Below are positions 45,689 through 54,331 of a stretch of DNA of 64,000 nucleotides, piece after piece (the first letter of the stretch is position 1; each line of letters begins with the position of its first letter). The DNA comes from Diaminobutyricibacter sp. McL0608. GTDB taxonomy: Bacteria; Actinomycetota; Actinomycetes; Actinomycetales; Microbacteriaceae. A model generated the notes under the pieces. The model did no database searches and was not told the DNA's origin. It saw only the letters and a program-made list of their open reading frames with translations. The DNA is taken from positions 2,666,001 through 2,730,000 of the forward strand of contig NZ_CP154826.1 in assembly GCF_039613825.1 (NCBI RefSeq), in the 5' to 3' direction. The position numbers and the translations under genes are program-made.

Positions 45689-47365
45689 TCACATGCGGTC
45701 GGGTGCCGACACTCCGAGGAGGCCGAGACCGTTGCGGACCACCTGGCTGGTGGCATCGTTCAGCCACAGCCGGGTGCGGTGCAGGTCGGTGATGGGCTCG
45801 TCGCCGAGCGGGATGACCCGGGTCGCGTCGTACCAGCGGTGGTAGAGGCCCGCGACCTCTTCGATGTAGCGCGCGACGCGATGCGGCTCACGCAGCTCGG
45901 CGGCCAGCGCGACGACCCGCGGGAACTCCTGGAGAGCACCGAGGAGCGCGGACTCCGTCTCGTGGGTGAGCAGTTCTGGGGCGAACGCGCTGCGATCGAC
46001 CCCGGCGGTCCTCGCGTTGCGGGCGACGGAACGGGTGCGGGCGTGCGCGTACTGCACGTAGAAGACGGGGTTCTCGTTGGTGCGCTTGCTGAGCAGGTCG
46101 AGGTCGATGTCGAGCTGCGAGTCGCTCGACGAGCGCACGAGGGCATACCGGCCGGCGTCGACACCCACCGCGTCGACGAGGTCGTCGAGCGTGACGATGG
46201 TTCCGGCGCGCTTGCTCATCTTCACCGGCTCACCGTCGCGAACGAGGTTGACCATCTGGCCGATCAGGATCTGCAGGTTGACGCCCGGAGTGTCCCCGAA
46301 TGCCTCGACCGCTGCCATCAGGCGCCCGACATACCCATGGTGGTCGGCGCCGAGCATGATCAGGTTCTGCTCGAAGCCCCGCTCACGCTTGTTGAGGTAG
46401 TAGCCCAGGTCGCCGGAGATGTAGGCGGGCTCGCCGTTACTGCGGATGATCACCCGGTCGCGGTCGTCACCGAACGTGGTCGTGCGCAGCCAGACCGCGC
46501 CGTCCTCCTCGAAGATGTGGCCCTGCTCGCGGAGGCGCTCGATGGCGCGCTCGACCGCACCGGACTCGTGCAGCGAGTCCTCGTGGAAGTACACATCGAA
46601 GTCGACACCGAACCCGTGGAGCTTCGACCGGATCTCGGCGAACATCAGCTCGGTTCCCATCGCACGGAACACTTCCTGCTGCTGTTCCCGCGGGAGGCTC
46701 GCGATGTCGCCCTCGTAGCGCTCCACGACCTGCTCCGCGATGTCGCCGATGTACGCACCGCCGTAGCCGTCATCGGGCGTCGGCTCACCGAGGTAGGCGG
46801 CGAGAAGGCTGCGGGCGAACCGGTCGATCTGCGATCCGTGGTCGTTGAAGTAGTACTCGCGCGTCACATCCGCACCCTCGGCCGCGAGGATGCGTGCCAG
46901 GCTGTCGCCGACAGCCGCCCAGCGGACTCCGCCCATGTGGATGGGTCCGGTCGGGTTCGCCGAGACGAACTCGAGGTTGATCGGGATGCCCGCGTAGATC
47001 GAGCCGTTGCCGAACGCCTCACCGGCGTCGACGATCGTCTTCGCCAGCTGACCGGCGGCGGCGGCGTCGAGACGGAAGTTGATGAAGCCGGGTCCTGCGA
47101 CTTCGGCCGAGGCGACACCGTCGATGCCGGATGCGGCCTCCGCGATCTCCGCGGCCAGCTCGCGCGGGTTCGCACCGAGCGGCTTCGCCAGCCGCATGGC
47201 GACATTCGTCGCCCAGTCGCCGTGCTCGCGGTTCTTCGGACGCTCGAGCGGAACGTCGGCGATGGTCACGACGACCGGCGGAGCATCCGGGTCGGCCGCT
47301 CGTCGCCGGTCGACGATCGGGGTCACGATGTCGAGCAGGGCGGCAGAGAGGTCGGCTGGAGTCAC
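45689..47365 (-). CDS. argS: Arginyl-tRNA synthetase, 558 aa
   Basis: Class I synthetase. HIGH-like motif [17 protein letters not shown] signature [11 protein letters not shown], the N-terminal Add-1 domain for tRNA D-loop and the C-terminal DALR anticodon domain ([17 protein letters not shown] onward) are complete. The start is GTG at 47363-47365, 8 nt after a TAGAAT box, consistent with a leaderless transcript. The gene leads the lysA-hom-thr cluster, as in other actinobacteria. Confidence 0.96.
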   Translation of the reverse strand: MTPADLSAALLDIVTPIVDRRRAADPDAPPVVVTIADVPLERPKNREHGDWATNVAMRLAKPLGANPRELAAEIAEAASGIDGVASAEVAGPGFINFRLDAAAAGQLAKTIVDAGEAFGNGSIYAGIPINLEFVSANPTGPIHMGGVRWAAVGDSLARILAAEGADVTREYYFNDHGSQIDRFARSLLAAYLGEPTPDDGYGGAYIGDIAEQVVERYEGDIASLPREQQQEVFRAMGTELMFAEIRSKLHGFGVDFDVYFHEDSLHESGAVERAIERLREQGHIFEEDGAVWLRTTTFGDDRDRVIIRSNGEPAYISGDLGYYLNKRERGFEQNLIMLGADHHGYVGRLMAAVEAFGDTPGVNLQILIGQMVNLVRDGEPVKMSKRAGTIVTLDDLVDAVGVDAGRYALVRSSSDSQLDIDLDLLSKRTNENPVFYVQYAHARTRSVARNARTAGVDRSAFAPELLTHETESALLGALQEFPRVVALAAELREPHRVARYIEEVAGLYHRWYDATRVIPLGDEPITDLHRTRLWLNDATSQVVRNGLGLLGVSAPDRM

Positions 47366-47373
47366 AGCCAGCA

Positions 47374-47379
47374 ATTCTA
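47374..47379 (-). promoter_or_regulatory. -10 box of argS operon, leaderless
   Basis: Minus-strand TAGAAT, 8 nt before the GTG at 47365. No Shine-Dalgarno. This is probably the promoter for the whole argS-lysA-hom-thr cluster. Confidence 0.5.
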
Positions 47380-47566
47380 CCGGGCCGCGGCTGGACGCCG
47401 GACGGGAGTCGGTCGGGAACCGGTCGGGAACCGGCCGCATCGATTCCGCAACGAAGGCCGAGTGTGGACGGTTGCACCCATCCGCTCTTGATAAGGTCGC
47501 GATGACGCGCGACGGTGCGCGACTCACGACATTCCGCACACCCGCATCGCACAAGGAATACCCGAC

Positions 47567-48199
47567 ATGGTTGAACCGACCCGCAATCGATTCGCAGGCC
47601 TCGCGCGCGCAGCCGCCGTCGTCGTGGTCGTGGCCGGCACGATCGCCCTCAGCGCCTGCGCCGGCGCCGGCAAGCCGACCCCCACTGCGACTCACGCGTC
47701 CACCACGGCCCCCTCGACGGCGCCCAGCGCCGCGCCGACTCCGACCCCGACGCCATCCGATCCTCCGACGCCGGTGACACTCACCTGCGACCAGATCGTC
47801 ACGGCAGACCAGATCTACGCCTACAACCCGAACTTCGGCGCGGACCCCGGCTACGCACCGGCGTCCGGTTCGCTCGAAGCGACCATCGCCGGTTACAAGG
47901 GCGTCGCGTGCGGCTGGCTGAACCAGACCAGCAACGACGTCATCGAGATCGCGGTGGCGAAGCCTCCGGCGAGCGAGCTCGACGGGCTCAAGAACACTGC
48001 GGTGACCAACAGCCAGCCGGTGCCCACGTACGGCGTGCCCCCGCAGGTCGAGGGCTATTTCGCGATGCGCGGCGCCAAGGGCGAGGTGCAGATCTTCACC
48101 GGCACGTACTGGGTCGTGGCGAATTCGCCCGCCTTCCAGGAGCCGGGCGACGCCGCGCCCCTCATGCAGAACGTGCTGGACAACCTGCCGAAGCAGTGA
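47567..48199 (+). CDS. Small lipoprotein of unknown function, 210 aa
   Basis: The signal peptide has a basic start, a hydrophobic core ([17 protein letters not shown]) and lipobox LSAC (Cys about 31). A Thr/Pro/Ala-rich linker of about 40 residues follows, then a globular domain with two Cys (TLTCDQI and VACGWLN) that could form a disulfide. I do not recognise the family. The ATG at 47567 follows AAGGAA. It is divergent from argS and lies just upstream of a tRNA gene. Confidence 0.75.
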   Translation: MVEPTRNRFAGLARAAAVVVVVAGTIALSACAGAGKPTPTATHASTTAPSTAPSAAPTPTPTPSDPPTPVTLTCDQIVTADQIYAYNPNFGADPGYAPASGSLEATIAGYKGVACGWLNQTSNDVIEIAVAKPPASELDGLKNTAVTNSQPVPTYGVPPQVEGYFAMRGAKGEVQIFTGTYWVVANSPAFQEPGDAAPLMQNVLDNLPKQ

Positions 48200-48224
48200 T
48201 GCTAACCTAGGTTTCGCACTCCTG

Positions 48225-48297
48225 GCCCCCATAGCTCAGGGGATAGAGCGTCTGCCTCCGGAGCAGAAGGCCGTAGGTTCAAATCCTACTGGGGGCA
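48225..48297 (+). tRNA. tRNA-Arg (CCG)
   Basis: 73-nt cloverleaf: acceptor GCCCCCA/TGGGGGC with discriminator A, D arm GCTC/GAGC, anticodon stem TCTGC/GCAGA with loop CTCCGGA (anticodon CCG, reading CGG), T arm GTAGG-TTCAAAT-CCTAC. The 3' CCA is not encoded. A T-run follows at 48299-48303. Confidence 0.97.
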
Positions 48298-48334
48298 CTT
48301 TTTCCGGGTCGTTTCCAACGATCGCGTTCCGCGC

Positions 48335-49180
48335 TCACGCGGCGACTGGTCTCGCCGGGTCCTTGCCCCACTCGGCCCAGCCGCCGTCGTGCACCTTCAC
48401 GCCGCTGCGACCCAGCAGATAGGTGAGCACGAACCACGCGGTCGAGCCGCGCCCGCCCACCGTGCAGTAGGTGATCATCCGCGTCGGTTCCGCTCCCTCG
48501 AGCGCGAACACCATGGCCAACGCCTCCCGGTCGCGATACCGCCCGGCTTCGTCGAAGACCCCGTCGAGGCTGACGTTGGTCGCGCCCGGAATGTGACCCG
48601 CGCGCCCGCCCGGCTCCATGCCTCCCGACGGCCAGAACTGCGCACCGTCGAACTCAGGGGGCGTCCGCATGTCGAGGATCCGGGTCCCGGGATCGTCGAG
48701 CAACGCCGCCACCTCGTCCCCCGTCGCGCGGATGCTCGCGTCGATCGCGGGCATCCGATACTCCGACGCCTCCGGAACCGCAGCATCCGTCGTCCACGGG
48801 AGCCCGGCATCCTGCCAGTCGTCGCGCGAGCCGTCGAGGATGAGCACGTCGGCGTGCCGATAGAGCTTCATCATCCAGAACGCGAGCGCCGGCGCGTACC
48901 CGTAGAACACGACGGTGGTGTCGGGTGTCAGTCCCGATCGGCGGAACAGGTCGACGATGGCCGATTCCTCGACCAGGCTGTAGTCCGCGTTGCGGAAATC
49001 CCGGTACACGTTCCACAGCAGTGCACCCCGGATGTGGCCGACCGCGAAGTTCTTCGCGTTGACGTCAACCTCGACCACCTGGATGCCCGGATCGTCGAGC
49101 CTGCTCGCGAGCCACTCCGGCGAGACGAGCACCTCCGTCTGGGTCATCGTGCGTGCCGCGCCTGCTGTTGCCTGAGACAT
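48335..49180 (-). CDS. Thiosulfate/3-mercaptopyruvate sulfurtransferase, two rhodanese domains, 281 aa
   Basis: Two rhodanese domains in tandem; only the second has the catalytic Cys, in ITYCTVGGRGSTAW. The first ends with YGYAPALAFWM at the equivalent place, lacking Cys. The CTVGGRGS loop is closer to thiosulfate sulfurtransferases of actinobacteria. The ATG at 49180 follows GAGAGGGAGG. It lies 18 nt after the small DUF1059 gene on the same strand, so the pair is one operon. Cytoplasmic. Confidence 0.88.
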   Translation of the reverse strand: MSQATAGAARTMTQTEVLVSPEWLASRLDDPGIQVVEVDVNAKNFAVGHIRGALLWNVYRDFRNADYSLVEESAIVDLFRRSGLTPDTTVVFYGYAPALAFWMMKLYRHADVLILDGSRDDWQDAGLPWTTDAAVPEASEYRMPAIDASIRATGDEVAALLDDPGTRILDMRTPPEFDGAQFWPSGGMEPGGRAGHIPGATNVSLDGVFDEAGRYRDREALAMVFALEGAEPTRMITYCTVGGRGSTAWFVLTYLLGRSGVKVHDGGWAEWGKDPARPVAA

Positions 49181-49198
49181 CGTGGGCCTCCCTCTCGA

Positions 49199-49357
49199 TC
49201 ACTCCAACTGGATCCAGCTGAGCAGGTCCTCCTGCTCGACCGATTCGTAGAGGGCGGGATGGTCGGTCTTCATGTGCTCGCGGATGGCCGCGATCACGTC
49301 GGTGTCACTGTCGCCTCGGGCGATGTACCCGCATTCGCAGCGGATGATCCTGGACAT
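49199..49357 (-). CDS. DUF1059 small metal-binding-like protein, 52 aa
   Basis: MSRIIRCECGYIARG start with a CxCG motif and a later HMKTDHP, giving two Cys and two His that could bind a metal, as proposed for DUF1059. The ATG at 49357 is preceded by AGGAGGACGAG, a strong ribosome binding site; a longer frame from 49429 lacks one and overlaps the divergent gene. It leads the operon with the sulfurtransferase. Function unknown; redox or sulfur handling is inferred from context. Confidence 0.8.
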   Translation of the reverse strand: MSRIIRCECGYIARGDSDTDVIAAIREHMKTDHPALYESVEQEDLLSWIQLE

Positions 49358-49389
49358 CTCGTCCTCCTGTCGTAGGTGTACTCGGGGAC

Positions 49390-49418
49390 TGTTGACAGAA
49401 TGTTGGCATGACATTGGC
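49390..49418 (+). promoter_or_regulatory. Three heptamer direct repeats at 11-bp spacing
   Basis: TGTTGAC (49390), TGTTGGC (49401) and CATTGGC (49412) lie 11 bp apart start to start. SARP-family activators are known to bind direct heptamers with this spacing. The set spans the start of the SARP-like gene and lies upstream of the divergent DUF1059 gene. Confidence 0.5.
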
Positions 49419-50169
49419 GTCGCGTGCACCGACGCGGATCCAGCTGTGCGGCACGACGATCGTCGAGGCCGCCGGCGAACGTCTCGAAGGCAGGCTTCCC
49501 GGTCGCCAGGGACGGATCCTCTTCGCCTTCCTGGTGCTCAATCGCGACCGCCCGACGAGTCGTTCGGAGCTTGCCGAGGCCGTGTGGCCACGCGAATCGT
49601 CGCAGGCCGCCTCGGAGACCGGCCTCACCCCCCTGATCTCGAAACTGCGGCGGATGCTCGGCGCCGATCGTCTCGACGGGCACGCGACCATCCGGCTCGT
49701 CCTCGACGCGGACGCCCGCGTGGATGTCGAGGACGCCGTCAGTTCCGTCCATCGCGCGGAGTCGCAGCTCGCCCTCGGTAACTTCACCCGCGCCTGGGCA
49801 CCTTCGATGGCGGCGCTGTATGTGGCCGAACGCGAGTTCCTGGCCGGCGAGAGCAACCCGTGGGTGGACGAGCAGCGACGCCTGATGGCCGGGGTGAGGA
49901 TGCGCGCACTCGAGGCGTATGCGACGGCGTGCGCGGGTACGGGAGGAACCGAACTCCCCGCGGCGATTCGGGCGTCGCGGGACCTCATCCGCCTCGCTCC
50001 GCTGCGCGAGAGCGGATACCAGTTGCTGATGCACGCACTCCGCGACCAGGGCAATCCCGCGGAGGCCCTCGCGGTCTATGCCGACCTCCGTGCGGTCCTC
50101 CGTGACGAACTGGGCGTGTCGCCGAGCGCAGCCAGCCAGGCCGTCTACGACGAGCTCATCCGGGACTGA
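49408..50169 (+). CDS. SARP-like regulator: winged helix plus BTAD, 253 aa
   Basis: N-terminal OmpR-type winged helix (RIQLCGTTIVEAAGERLEGR to RRMLGADRL) followed by a bacterial transcriptional activation domain rich in TPR-like helices (REFLAGESNPWVDEQRRLMAG, LIRLAPLRESGYQLLMHAL, AVYADLRAVLRDELGVSPS). No ATPase or other domain, so a small stand-alone SARP. SARPs usually activate secondary metabolism, but no such genes are near. The ATG at 49408 is the start chosen; the true start may lie downstream because repeats overlap it. Confidence 0.85.
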   Translation: MTLASRAPTRIQLCGTTIVEAAGERLEGRLPGRQGRILFAFLVLNRDRPTSRSELAEAVWPRESSQAASETGLTPLISKLRRMLGADRLDGHATIRLVLDADARVDVEDAVSSVHRAESQLALGNFTRAWAPSMAALYVAEREFLAGESNPWVDEQRRLMAGVRMRALEAYATACAGTGGTELPAAIRASRDLIRLAPLRESGYQLLMHALRDQGNPAEALAVYADLRAVLRDELGVSPSAASQAVYDELIRD

Positions 50170-50183
50170 TCCGCCCGGACCGG

Positions 50184-50954
50184 CTATCGCGGGAGCGGCG
50201 GGAACTCCGCATCCGGCAGCCTCTCGCCACGGGCGAGTCCGAGTCCGTCTGTGACCGGATGCTCGCCCCCGCTGAAGGTCAGGTCGCGGTCCACGTAGAT
50301 GTTCACCTGCGCCCAACGGAACTCGTCGGTGTCGTTCGCGTTCGCGGTGTGGGGCGTATACCCGTTGTGGAATGTGACGTCGCCGGCACGGAGCGGGATC
50401 GTGACGCGCTGCTCCCAGACGAGGTCGGGCGCAGCCGTGAAAAGGTCTGTGCCTCCGGTGAGGTCGATCGCACGGATGTCGTGCCGGTCCTGCTGGGCGG
50501 GGATGAAGGTCATGCAGCCGCGCTCCACGGTCACGTCGGTGAGCGCGATCCACGCAGAAAGACTGTGACGGGAGTTCTCGTGCGGCCAGTACGGGGCGTC
50601 CTGGTGATATTCGGTCTTCGCTCCGTTGTGGGGTGCTTTCACCAGGAGCTGGTCGTGCCAGAGCCGGAGGGGAACGCCGGCGAGCTGCGTTGCGATGGAG
50701 GCGAGGTCGGCGTTGAAGGTGAGGGCGCGCAGCACGTCGTCCGTCTTCCACACCTGGATGATCTGGCGGAAGATGTTGCCTGCGTAGGCGAGCCCGGTGT
50801 CGGCGTCGTAGCGTCGGGCGGCCGCGTCGCGGTAGCGCTCGACCTCCTCGGCGGTGAGCACGGACGGGATGTGCGCGAAGCCGTCGCGCCGATAGGACGA
50901 TACGAGGTCGTCGTCAAGACGGAACGGAGTCGAGACGAGGTCGGCACTGGCCAT
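50184..50954 (-). CDS. Phytanoyl-CoA dioxygenase (PhyH) family protein, 256 aa
   Basis: Fe(II)/2-oxoglutarate-dependent oxygenase. The iron ligands are HxD in YHQDAPYWP and the distal His in FHNGYTPHTANAND, followed by an Arg near the end (RWAQVNIY) for 2-oxoglutarate. No signal peptide. The ATG at 50954 is preceded by GAAAGG. It is divergent from an AraC-type regulator across 124 nt, so likely its target. Substrate unknown. Confidence 0.88.
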   Translation of the reverse strand: MASADLVSTPFRLDDDLVSSYRRDGFAHIPSVLTAEEVERYRDAAARRYDADTGLAYAGNIFRQIIQVWKTDDVLRALTFNADLASIATQLAGVPLRLWHDQLLVKAPHNGAKTEYHQDAPYWPHENSRHSLSAWIALTDVTVERGCMTFIPAQQDRHDIRAIDLTGGTDLFTAAPDLVWEQRVTIPLRAGDVTFHNGYTPHTANANDTDEFRWAQVNIYVDRDLTFSGGEHPVTDGLGLARGERLPDAEFPPLPR

Positions 50955-51005
50955 GGTTCGAGCCTTTCGGTGAAGTTGTCGTTCGGTGTGAAGGGGATGT
51001 TCGAC

Positions 51006-51082
51006 TACGATTCTTTCTCTGCACCGAGCGATCCGCGTAGTACGATGCGACCAATAACTAGCACGATTCTGCATACGATTGG
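51006..51082. promoter_or_regulatory. Four (T/C)ACGAT direct repeats in the phyH/araC gap
   Basis: TACGATTCT (51006), TACGATGCG (51041), CACGATTCT (51062) and TACGATTGG (51074) all point the same way; 51041 and 51062 are 21 bp apart, the usual AraC half-site spacing. The last copy doubles as a possible -10 (TACGAT) for the regulator. Confidence 0.5.
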
Positions 51083-51090
51083 TCCCCCGC

Positions 51091-51945
51091 GTGGAGCTGT
51101 ACCGACGCCGCGACATCTTCGTCGCGCCCGACGAGGAGGTCGGCGCCGCCCGCATCGCGGTCGACGGCGACATCGGCGAGCACACGCACGACTTCATCGA
51201 GATCGCGTTCGTCCTGCAGGGGCGCGCCCGCCATCGCTCGGTGGCCGGAACGGTCGTTCTCGAGCGCGGCTCCGTCGCCCTCGTCCGGCCGGGCAGCTGG
51301 CACGCCTACGAACCTCTCGAGCCCCTGACGGTCGTGAACCTCTACCTCGCGCCGGAACTCCTGCACGGCGACCTCTCATGGATCCTCGAACACCCGGCCC
51401 TCGCCTCCGCCCTGCTGCGCGGTGGTGCGCGGATCGCGACCATCTCCGATGCAGCGCTGGAACGCGCATCCGTCTGGCTTGCGCAGCTGGAGTTGCTCGA
51501 GGCTCCGCGCCGGCGCCCCGCGCTGCTCGGGCTCACGTCGTGCATCCTCGCCGAGCTGGTCGACGCAGAACTCGTCGGGCCGCCGACCGCCACCCGACCG
51601 CCGTCACCGTTCGTGCGCCAGGCGATGACCCTGCTGGCAGACGACCTCGACCGCCCGTGGACCATCGCGGCGCTGGCAGCGGCGACCCGGGTCTCGGCGC
51701 CCCACCTCCACCGGTCGTTCCGCAGCCAGGTCGGAGTTGCGCCGCTGGCGTGGCTCGACCAGCTGCGCGGTGAGGCGGCGGCGAGGCTCCTCGTGCAGAC
51801 CGATCTGCCGGTGGCCGAGATCGGTCGCGCGGTCGGCTGGACGGACCCCAACTACGCCAGCCGTCGTTTTCGAGCGCGGTACGCGATGACGCCGACGCAG
51901 TACCGGCACCAGTTCACCCAGCCGGCCGGGTCAGGGCTACGCTGA
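51091..51945 (+). CDS. AraC family transcriptional regulator, 284 aa
   Basis: An N-terminal cupin-type sensor (IGEHTHDFIEIAFVLQGRARHRSVAG) and C-terminal double helix-turn-helix (WTIAALAAATRVSAPHLHRSF and LPVAEIGRAVGWTDPNYASRRF). I take the GTG at 51091; the upstream in-frame TTG at 51079 overlaps a likely -10 box. It is divergent from the PhyH gene and probably controls it in response to a small organic ligand. Confidence 0.88.
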   Translation: MELYRRRDIFVAPDEEVGAARIAVDGDIGEHTHDFIEIAFVLQGRARHRSVAGTVVLERGSVALVRPGSWHAYEPLEPLTVVNLYLAPELLHGDLSWILEHPALASALLRGGARIATISDAALERASVWLAQLELLEAPRRRPALLGLTSCILAELVDAELVGPPTATRPPSPFVRQAMTLLADDLDRPWTIAALAAATRVSAPHLHRSFRSQVGVAPLAWLDQLRGEAAARLLVQTDLPVAEIGRAVGWTDPNYASRRFRARYAMTPTQYRHQFTQPAGSGLR

Positions 51946-51984
51946 ATCGATACCGGGGACAGGGTAGAGAAGGAGCGGAACGCA

Positions 51985-52977
51985 ATGGCTGCGACACGGA
52001 CACTTTTCATCGGGGGCACCGGAGTCATCAGTTCGGCGTGTGTCGCCCGGGCAGTCGAAAAGGGCCACGAGGTCACAGTCCTCACGCGAGGACGCCCGAC
52101 GAACCGGCCGTTGCCGAAGGGCGTCGAGGAGTTGCACGCGGACATCCGCGATCCACAGACCGTGCGCGCCGCTCTCGGCGAGCGTTCATTCGACGTGGCG
52201 GCCGAGTTCCTGGCGTTCACGCCCGAGCACATCCGCACCGACCTCGAGTTGTTCGAGGGCAGGGTCGGTCATTACGTGTTCATCAGTTCCGCGTCGGCGT
52301 ACCAGAAGCCGCCCGCGCGGGTGCCCGTCGTGGAGTCCACTCCGCTGCGCAACCCGTTCTGGCAGTACTCGCGGGACAAGATCGCGTGCGAAGACCTGCT
52401 CGTCGAGGCGTACCGCGAGCGCGGTTTCCCCGTGACGATCGTGCGGCCGTCGCACACCTACGACCAGACGCTGATCCCCACCAGCGGCGGCTGGACCGAC
52501 CTCGACCGGATGCGACGCGGCGCACCTGTCATCGTGCACGGCGACGGGACCAGTCTCTGGACGATCACGCACAACACCGACTTCGCTGTCGCCTTCGTCG
52601 GGCTTCTGGGACGCCCCGAGGCTGTCGGCGACTCGTTCCACATCACCTCGGATGAGGCGCCGACCTGGAACCAGATCTATTGCTGGCTCGCCGAGGGTCT
52701 CGGTGTCGAGGCCGACCTCGTACACGTCGCCTCTGAGACGATCGCGGCGGTCGTGCCCGAACTCGGTCCTGGCCTCGTCGGCGACAAAGCGCACTCCATG
52801 CTGTTCGACAACTCGAAGGTGAAGGCCCTGGTGCCGGAGTTCCAGACCCGCACCACCTTCGCGCACGGGGCCGGCGAGATCGTCGACTGGCACCTCGCGG
52901 ACCCGGCGCGCCAGCGTGTCGACCGCGATCTGGACGCCGCCTTCGACCGGCTCGCCGACCTCGCGCGCTCGGTCTGA
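51985..52977 (+). CDS. NAD-dependent epimerase/reductase-like protein, extended SDR, 330 aa
   Basis: Rossmann motif is FIGGTGVISS (the usual GxxGxxG variant), followed by a Ser in ISSASAYQ and the YxxxK pair in YSRDK. The C-terminal substrate domain is complete. Such proteins often act on nucleotide sugars or as isoflavone reductase/mRNA-binding-type SDRs; the reaction is not predictable. The ATG at 51985 follows AAGGAG. It follows the AraC gene by 39 nt and could be co-transcribed with it. Confidence 0.88.
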   Translation: MAATRTLFIGGTGVISSACVARAVEKGHEVTVLTRGRPTNRPLPKGVEELHADIRDPQTVRAALGERSFDVAAEFLAFTPEHIRTDLELFEGRVGHYVFISSASAYQKPPARVPVVESTPLRNPFWQYSRDKIACEDLLVEAYRERGFPVTIVRPSHTYDQTLIPTSGGWTDLDRMRRGAPVIVHGDGTSLWTITHNTDFAVAFVGLLGRPEAVGDSFHITSDEAPTWNQIYCWLAEGLGVEADLVHVASETIAAVVPELGPGLVGDKAHSMLFDNSKVKALVPEFQTRTTFAHGAGEIVDWHLADPARQRVDRDLDAAFDRLADLARSV

Positions 52978-53044
52978 CGGCTCAACTCCACCGTTTCAAC
53001 ACTCACCCGATCTTCCGTCTACAGTCGCGCCCGGAAACGGACTC

Positions 53045-53074
53045 TTTACTATTAAGAAACTTTCCTGATACATT
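53045..53074 (+). promoter_or_regulatory. Promoter of the ROK gene with operator in the spacer
   Basis: -35 TTTACT (53045-53050), 18-bp spacer (53051-53068), -10 TACATT (53069-53074). The spacer is filled by the 17-bp palindrome TTAAGAAACTTTCCTGA (53052-53068), resembling ROK/NagC-type sites with GAAA-n-TTTC. Confidence 0.6.
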
Positions 53075-53087
53075 CTGAAATCAGAAT
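53072..53087. promoter_or_regulatory. Second inverted repeat before the ROK gene
   Basis: ATTCTGA/TCAGAAT with an AA centre, a perfect 7-bp arm pair just after the -10 box. It differs in sequence from the palindrome in the spacer and may bind another factor. Confidence 0.5.
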
Positions 53088-53104
53088 CGTTCCAACGAAG
53101 GGAT

Positions 53105-54298
53105 GTGCGGCGCGTGACAACGAAACCGGTACCGGGAACGCCCTCGTGGCTCCGTGAGACCAACGACCGCACCGCCCTGGCCCTCCTGCTCGAGCACGGC
53201 GTGCTCACTCGCACGAGGATCGGCGAACTCTCCGGATTGTCCAAGCCCACCGCCGCCCAGATGGTCTCCCGTCTCGAAACCGCGGGCCTCATCCACGCGG
53301 TCGGCGAAGTCTCCGGCGGTCGCGGTCCGAACGCCGCCAGCTACGCCGTCCGTGCCGACCGTGTGCTCGGTGTCGCCGTCGACATCAACTACCAGGTGAT
53401 GCGGGCGACAGTCGTCGACGCGAGCGGCCACGAGCATCCGACCGTCACGGTCACACTGTCGCGCTCCGCGAAGGACCGCTCCGCGGCGACGGATGTGCAG
53501 ACCGCCATCGATGCGGCCTGCGAAGCCGCGGGCACGCCCGCCGACGCGGTACGTACGGTGGCCATCGGCGTCCAGGGCGCCCTCGATCCCCGCACCGACG
53601 AGCTGAGCTTCGTCGAGACGCTGCCCGGCTGGCCGCGCAAAGGCATCCGCCGCCACCTCGAAGACGCTCTCGGCATCAGCGTCCACATCGACAACGACGT
53701 GAACCTGGCTGCCATCGCCGAGCGCTCCGAGGGCGCGGGAGAGGACTCCAGCGGATTCGCTCTGCTCTGGATGGGCGACGGTCTCGGCCTGTCCGTCGAC
53801 CAGGGCGGTGTCGTACACCGCGGAGCATCCGGTGGGGCCGGCGAGATCGGCTACTTACCTATCCCGAAGTCCGCCGGCAGACTCGACCCGGAAGCGTCGG
53901 ACCTGCAGGGCCTCATCGGCGGGACGAGCGTCGCACGCATCGCACGGTCGCACGGGATCCGCGGGCGCAGTTACGCTGCCCTCGTCCAGGCGATCGCCGA
54001 CTCTCCCCAGCGGGAGGCGGTGCTGCACGACCTGGCACCGCGTATCGCAGCCGGGGTCATCCCGGTCCTGGCGATCCTCGATCCCGAACTCGTTGTGCTC
54101 GGCGGACCGACCGGCCGAGTGGGCGGGGACCGTCTCGCCGAGCTCGTCGGCCAGCACGTGAGGCGTGCCTCCCGCTGGACCGCCACCATCGTCTCGACCG
54201 ACGTGGCCGAGCATCCGGTTCTCCGCGGAGCGCGCGAGCACCTGCTCGCCGAAGTCCGCAACACGCTCTTCTCCGAGGTCAGCCGCATCACCGCCTGA
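53105..54298 (+). CDS. ROK family transcriptional regulator (NagC/XylR type), 397 aa
   Basis: The N-terminal winged HTH (LARGSANSPD-like in other frames is a shadow; the real one reads VLTRTRIGELSGLSKPTAAQM) is followed by a ROK sugar-kinase-like domain with the DxGxT-like VAVDINYQVM and a GGAGEIGYLPI segment. Zn-binding Cys residues of ROK kinases are absent. The GTG at 53105 or the GTG at 53114 may be the start. It leads the sugar operon and very likely represses it. Confidence 0.88.
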   Translation: MRRVTTKPVPGTPSWLRETNDRTALALLLEHGVLTRTRIGELSGLSKPTAAQMVSRLETAGLIHAVGEVSGGRGPNAASYAVRADRVLGVAVDINYQVMRATVVDASGHEHPTVTVTLSRSAKDRSAATDVQTAIDAACEAAGTPADAVRTVAIGVQGALDPRTDELSFVETLPGWPRKGIRRHLEDALGISVHIDNDVNLAAIAERSEGAGEDSSGFALLWMGDGLGLSVDQGGVVHRGASGGAGEIGYLPIPKSAGRLDPEASDLQGLIGGTSVARIARSHGIRGRSYAALVQAIADSPQREAVLHDLAPRIAAGVIPVLAILDPELVVLGGPTGRVGGDRLAELVGQHVRRASRWTATIVSTDVAEHPVLRGAREHLLAEVRNTLFSEVSRITA

Positions 54299-54331
54299 AT
54301 GTCCAAACCAACGAACAGTGAGGAATACACA

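Noticed and set aside
45560-47491. Long plus-strand frame opposite argS
   Set aside because: Shadow of argS; no recognisable domain and no ribosome binding site.
48225-48297. tRNA-Arg as an integration site
   Set aside because: No integrase, no duplicated tRNA 3' end and no foreign gene block lies next to it.
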